Source: an uncultured Bacteroidales bacterium
Lineage (GTDB): Bacteria > Bacteroidota > Bacteroidia > Bacteroidales > UBA932
Assembly: GCA_944323445.1 (NCBI GenBank)
Contig: CALUSM010000022.1
Span: 1 to 44,451, forward strand
Reading direction: 5' to 3'
Length of the DNA: 44,451 nucleotides
How positions within the stretch are numbered: the first letter of the stretch is position 1; the number at the start of each line of letters is the position of its first letter. Below, piece after piece: positions 40,624 to 44,451 of the stretch. A program made the translations under genes and the position numbers. A model generated the notes under the pieces. The model did not search any database, was not told the DNA's origin, and was given only the letters and a program-made list of their open reading frames with translations.

Positions 40624-43600
40624 ATGAGGACAATATTCAAGAACATCCGCCGCTTCATATCCGAAAACAGGATTTCCATCTTCTGGTCCCTGGCAATGTG
40701 CTGCTTCATGCTCTCATTCTTTCATCTGCCCGCCACATCTTCCGGCAGACGGGCAGCAAGAGTGGAGCAGCTGCTGCACAAAAGAGAGAATGTCCTGCAG
40801 AAATACGTGGACCGCGCGCTGGAGACTCCGGCTGACCAATGGCTTAGGTTCGAGGACTTTCCCGACGACATGGTCCTCTACCGCTACGTGGACGGAGAGC
40901 TCCAGAGCTGGGCGAACACATTTCCCATCAGCAATGACGACATAAGCCTCAACTCCTCATGGTACCGGATCCACGACCTCAGGAACCGCAACATATTCAA
41001 CATTCCCCTGGCATTCCTGAATGAGAGGGTACAGTATGTCAACCTCGGGCACTCGTGGTACATAGTAAAGCTGTTCAGCCATGACAACATACTGATAATA
41101 GGAGCCATCGAGGTCATGGAGCAGTATTCGTCCGAGAACTCCTACCTCCACAACAGCGTCAACCGCCGCCTGGGCCTCAACAGTTCCTACACAACGGCAC
41201 CCGCATACATCGACGACATCGACGTGGTGTACACCTCGGACGGCACTCCCGCATTCTCCCTGCTTCGTAACGGAAGCCTCACCGACAGCAACCACCGCTC
41301 CTCCGGAATGAGGTGGGCAGCGATGGCCCTGGCCCTGATGGCAGTACTTTCCTTCCACACCAGATACAGGAACCTGGTGTCGCTGTACTTCACCCTCGGA
41401 GGCATATTCATCATGCAGCTGTGCTCGTTCATGATGATCCTGGACATACCGGCAGACTCCCGCCTTTTCTCCCCGATGCTCTACGCTGACGGCTATTTCA
41501 ACTCCTTCGGAGCCCTGATGGTCTTCCACATTTTCCTGCTGCTCTACTGCGTCGCCACGTACAGTTCCAGGAAAATCATCATCAAAAACATCTGGAACTC
41601 CAGCCCTGCCGTCCGCAATATCAAGACAGCCGCAATCGGTATGGCGATAACAGCCATAGCCGCCTACATCCACATCACATTCCGCTCCCTGATTCTCAAC
41701 TCCAGCATCAACTTCGACCTGTTCCAGATCAACAATATCTCGGTCTATACCGTCATCACCTACTTGACATACGGACTGCTTTTTCTGGCCATGCTCCTGC
41801 TGCTCAACATTTTCGTGCCTGTTGCCAGCAGACATTACCGCCACAGGCGCAAACGTCACTCCAAACGGCTTATCTTGGGGTACGTCATTGCCGCCTCAGT
41901 ATACATAACAGCATGCGTGGGCCTCTTCAGCTTCCAGAAAGAGTGCGAGAATATCCAGGTGCTCACCGGCCGGCTCGCCATAGAAAGGGACCTGGCCCTG
42001 GAAATGCAGCTGCAGTCCATAGAGAAAAGCATAATCACCGATCCGCTCGTACGCAGGCTCACGGGCAATCCGGAATACGAGGGCATCATCCTCAACCGGT
42101 TGGCCGAAAGATACTTCTTCAATATCCTGCCCGAATACGACATCCGCCTGGCCGTATGCAACAGCTACCAGAACATAATCACCGAGGAATACTCGAGACC
42201 CGTCAACTGCTTCGGCTACTACAAGGACATCATCAACAACTACGGAGTAAGGCTCTCCGAAGGCTCCGCATTCTACTACCTGGACTACTTCCGCAACAAC
42301 ATCAGCTACCTCGGAGCCTTCAGCATCATCCGGGGCGGCATGCGCTACGACCTTTACCTGGAAATCGACTCAAAGACCAGCACAGACAACATCGGCTATC
42401 CGTCAGCCCTGCTGGACAACCTCAATTCGACGGCCTACACCGTACGCTATCCCTACTCCCTGGCCAAATACCACGACGGCAGGCTCACCAGTCACCAGGG
42501 ACGGTACAATTTCCCCGTTTCCATCAACGTCTACAGCTACGAGGAAGGATTCTCCCACTACTTCCTGGAGGAGACCGTACTTTTCGTCAACAAGCTGCCC
42601 GGTACCAACATGATAGCCGTAAGCCGCCCGGCAAGAGGCATCTTCCCGACACTGATCTCATTCTCATACGTGCTCCTGAGTTTCGGTCTGCTGCTGATAG
42701 CCCTGCCCAGGCTTTTCCGCAAACGGCACCGCGAATCCCTCTTCCGTCCCAAACGCTCGTTCCGCATGAAGATGACAATACTTCTCACAGCGTCGATGGT
42801 GGGAGCGCTCATCCTCATGGCCATCGGCAGCGTGGTCATCATCATCGGCTACATAAACGGCAACAACAACATGATGATGGAGGAGACCATGCTGTCAGTC
42901 CAGGGCACGTTCAACAAAATGACCAGGACCACGGAAAACTACAGCAAGCTCAACACGGCCGAAATCTTCAGCGCCATGGACGCGGTGTCCAAAAGCTCAC
43001 AGGTGGATATCAATCTCTTCGCACCCGACGGACACCTCATCAGAAGCACCAGGCCGGAAGTCTTCAACGACTATCTGGCAAGCTCCCGCATGAACTCCAG
43101 TGCATACAGCGACCTGGTCTACAACAAGCGCATGCAGGTAATCCAGGAAGAGAACATCTCATCCCTGACTTTCTACTCCCTGTATACCCCCATATACAAC
43201 GAAAACGGGACTCTGCTGGCCATCGCCAACATTCCCTTCTTCTTTAACGACTCCAACTTCGAGTATGACGCCACCCCGATCATAGCCGCCATAGTCAATC
43301 TCTACCTTATCCTCATCATCATCGCCCTCTTCGTAGGCATCACCATGTCCAACTCCATCACCCGGCCGCTCAAGGAGATCAGCCGCAACATGCAGGCGAT
43401 GGACATCACCCACAAGGCCGGACACATCAACTACAGGGCCGATGACGAGCTGGGCCTGCTGGTGAAGACCTACAACCAGATGATCGACGATCTGGACCGC
43501 AGCACCAGGGAACTGGCGCAGAACGAGAGGGAAAAGGCCTGGAGCGAGATGGCCCGCCAGATAGCCCACGAGATCAAGAACCCGCTTACCCCCATGAAGA

Positions 43601-44220
43601 TCAGCATCCAGCATCTCGCCCTCATCAAGAAACAGGGCAATCCCGAATGGAAAGACCGCTTCGATGCCCTCGCCTCGATGCTCATCGAGCAGATCGACAT
43701 CCTCTCCAACACCGCCAGCGAGTTCTCCAGCTTCGCCAAGCTCTACCAGGAGGAGGAGACTGAGGTGGATCTGGTGGAAATCCTCTCGGAGCAGAAAGTC
43801 CTCTTCGACAACAGGGACAATATAGAAATGAATTTCCGCGCCTTCGTGGACAAAGCGGTGGTCCTCGCAAGGAAAGAGCAGATAACCAGGACCTTCGTCA
43901 ATCTCATCACCAATGCCATCCAGGCGGTGGAAGGCAAGGACAAGGGCATCATCAACATCACTCTGAACCTGTTCCAGGGCCGCTGCCACATAGACATCGA
44001 GGACAACGGCAGCGGCGTTTCGGAAGAGAACCTAGGGAAACTCTTCAGCCCCAACTTCACCACAAAGAGCAAGGGCTCAGGCCTGGGACTTGCCATCTGC
44101 AAGAGCATCGTCACCCAGAGCCACGGCGACATCTACTACACCCGCTCCAAGGAGCTCGGCGGCGCGGGCTTCACCGTCATCCTGCCGATGTACTCCGAAG
44201 TACCGGAAGACTACACATAA
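40624..44220 (+). CDS. Large NtrY-like sensor histidine kinase
   Basis: A 1198-residue membrane kinase. A first membrane segment (about 18-36) and an extracytoplasmic part of about 190 residues are followed by several membrane segments between about 230 and 440. A second outside region of about 250 residues, two more segments (near 680 and 720) and a third outside loop follow. The last membrane segment leads to a HAMP domain (ITRPLKEISRNMQAMD). The kinase core has His982 in IAHEIKNPLTPMKIS, the N box NLITNAIQAV, DNGSGVSEE and KGSGLGLAIC. The H-box fits the NtrY group. No response regulator is in the window. The signal sensed is unknown. Confidence 0.9.
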   Translation: MRTIFKNIRRFISENRISIFWSLAMCCFMLSFFHLPATSSGRRAARVEQLLHKRENVLQKYVDRALETPADQWLRFEDFPDDMVLYRYVDGELQSWANTFPISNDDISLNSSWYRIHDLRNRNIFNIPLAFLNERVQYVNLGHSWYIVKLFSHDNILIIGAIEVMEQYSSENSYLHNSVNRRLGLNSSYTTAPAYIDDIDVVYTSDGTPAFSLLRNGSLTDSNHRSSGMRWAAMALALMAVLSFHTRYRNLVSLYFTLGGIFIMQLCSFMMILDIPADSRLFSPMLYADGYFNSFGALMVFHIFLLLYCVATYSSRKIIIKNIWNSSPAVRNIKTAAIGMAITAIAAYIHITFRSLILNSSINFDLFQINNISVYTVITYLTYGLLFLAMLLLLNIFVPVASRHYRHRRKRHSKRLILGYVIAASVYITACVGLFSFQKECENIQVLTGRLAIERDLALEMQLQSIEKSIITDPLVRRLTGNPEYEGIILNRLAERYFFNILPEYDIRLAVCNSYQNIITEEYSRPVNCFGYYKDIINNYGVRLSEGSAFYYLDYFRNNISYLGAFSIIRGGMRYDLYLEIDSKTSTDNIGYPSALLDNLNSTAYTVRYPYSLAKYHDGRLTSHQGRYNFPVSINVYSYEEGFSHYFLEETVLFVNKLPGTNMIAVSRPARGIFPTLISFSYVLLSFGLLLIALPRLFRKRHRESLFRPKRSFRMKMTILLTASMVGALILMAIGSVVIIIGYINGNNNMMMEETMLSVQGTFNKMTRTTENYSKLNTAEIFSAMDAVSKSSQVDINLFAPDGHLIRSTRPEVFNDYLASSRMNSSAYSDLVYNKRMQVIQEENISSLTFYSLYTPIYNENGTLLAIANIPFFFNDSNFEYDATPIIAAIVNLYLILIIIALFVGITMSNSITRPLKEISRNMQAMDITHKAGHINYRADDELGLLVKTYNQMIDDLDRSTRELAQNEREKAWSEMARQIAHEIKNPLTPMKISIQHLALIKKQGNPEWKDRFDALASMLIEQIDILSNTASEFSSFAKLYQEEETEVDLVEILSEQKVLFDNRDNIEMNFRAFVDKAVVLARKEQITRTFVNLITNAIQAVEGKDKGIINITLNLFQGRCHIDIEDNGSGVSEENLGKLFSPNFTTKSKGSGLGLAICKSIVTQSHGDIYYTRSKELGGAGFTVILPMYSEVPEDYT

Positions 44221-44231
44221 ACGCACATAAT

Positions 44232-44342
44232 ATGAAAACGATTCAGATTCTCTTGACATTACTTCATATAAAAGCACAACATATTCACCCACTCCTTGTG
44301 TTTGCTGTTCTAAGAAGCCGTTTAAATTTTATTCAAAAATAA
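44232..44342 (+). pseudogene. Possible gene start cut by an IS5 insertion
   Basis: A 36-codon ORF, MKTIQILLTLLHIKAQ followed by HIHPLL, starts 11 bp after the kinase stop and runs into the IS end. The first 16 residues resemble a short signal peptide. It could be the 5' stub of a gene broken by the insertion, or chance; support is weak. Confidence 0.25.
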
Positions 44343-44451
44343 TTTAATGGCAGCGATATGCAGCATGGCTTCGTGTGTGTCAGCCCTATATTCGTAGTCA
44401 ATGGTCAGTCTCCTGAAGTTTTCAAGCCATGAGAAAGTGCGCTCGACAATC
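44322..44451 (-). CDS. IS5-family transposase, C-terminal part (partial)
   Basis: On the minus strand the last 42 codons read IVERTFSWLENFRRLTIDYEYR then HEAMLHIAAIKLFLNKI and stop. This is the typical C terminus of IS5-type (IS427-group) DDE transposases, including the E-R-x-F-S-W motif with the last catalytic Glu. The rest lies beyond the window. The IS end is probably near 44310, but the terminal repeat cannot be checked with one end only. Confidence 0.85.
   Translation of the reverse strand, partial: IVERTFSWLENFRRLTIDYEYRADTHEAMLHIAAIKLFLNKI

Overview
The window is a chromosomal segment of a GC-rich member of the Bacteroidales (Bacteroidota). The evidence is the TAnnTTTG promoter boxes in front of many genes, a DksA-family protein without its zinc cysteines, a glycogen synthase/phosphorylase fusion, DUF4783- and DUF4369-type secreted proteins, a C10 peptidase remnant and RlmH followed by a large NtrY-like kinase. 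The base composition would suit Rikenellaceae/Alistipes-like bacteria, but family rank is a guess. No rRNA, tRNA or CRISPR array was found.

Layout. 1-400: four tandem 106-bp non-coding repeat units, probably the edge of a longer array. 521-8849 (minus strand): a tight operon running ileS, guanine-type deaminase, DksA-like protein, lspA, membrane metallophosphoesterase and two PH-domain membrane proteins (YdbS/YdbT type). 8905-9399: cvpA, divergent from ileS. 9467-14890: the most interesting region, an apparent peptide-toxin locus. It holds a small one-TM protein, a C39-peptidase ABC exporter, two tiny genes with double-glycine leaders, a hairpin, a TolC-type outer membrane factor and a MacA/HlyD-type adaptor. 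tsaB follows, overlapping the adaptor gene. 15608-17990 is AT-richer and looks acquired and decaying: an outer-membrane-like protein, a 5'-truncated C10 peptidase, a nested palindrome and a degenerate IS1595-like element with recognisable terminal inverted repeats. 17989-20539 (minus): greA, a HIT protein, a TlpA-like lipoprotein and a small E/P-rich membrane-anchored protein.

20592-35263 (minus) is a long, closely packed run: xseA, xseB, glgB, debranching enzyme, GT4 glycosyltransferase, GH57 enzyme, glycogen synthase/phosphorylase fusion, ribF, and a TIR-domain membrane protein overlapping ribF. It holds most of a glycogen synthesis and breakdown module. 35343-39385 (plus): ysxC, prs, nadE, a small Cys-rich membrane protein and der. 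39497-39628 is a large imperfect palindrome between der and a DUF4783 gene. 40139-44220: rlmH and a 1198-aa sensor kinase. The right edge carries the 3' end of an IS5-type transposase.

The main candidate for an undescribed system is the pair of peptides at 11822-12202. Both carry leaders with the same register (Phe -15, Ile -12, Val -4, Gly-Gly), and both predicted mature peptides have a GxxxG motif, no cysteine and opposite net charge. These are hallmarks of two-peptide (class IIb-like) bacteriocins, here in a Gram-negative setting with a peptidase-ABC transporter, adaptor and TolC channel nearby. A TIR-transmembrane protein coupled to ribF is the second candidate.
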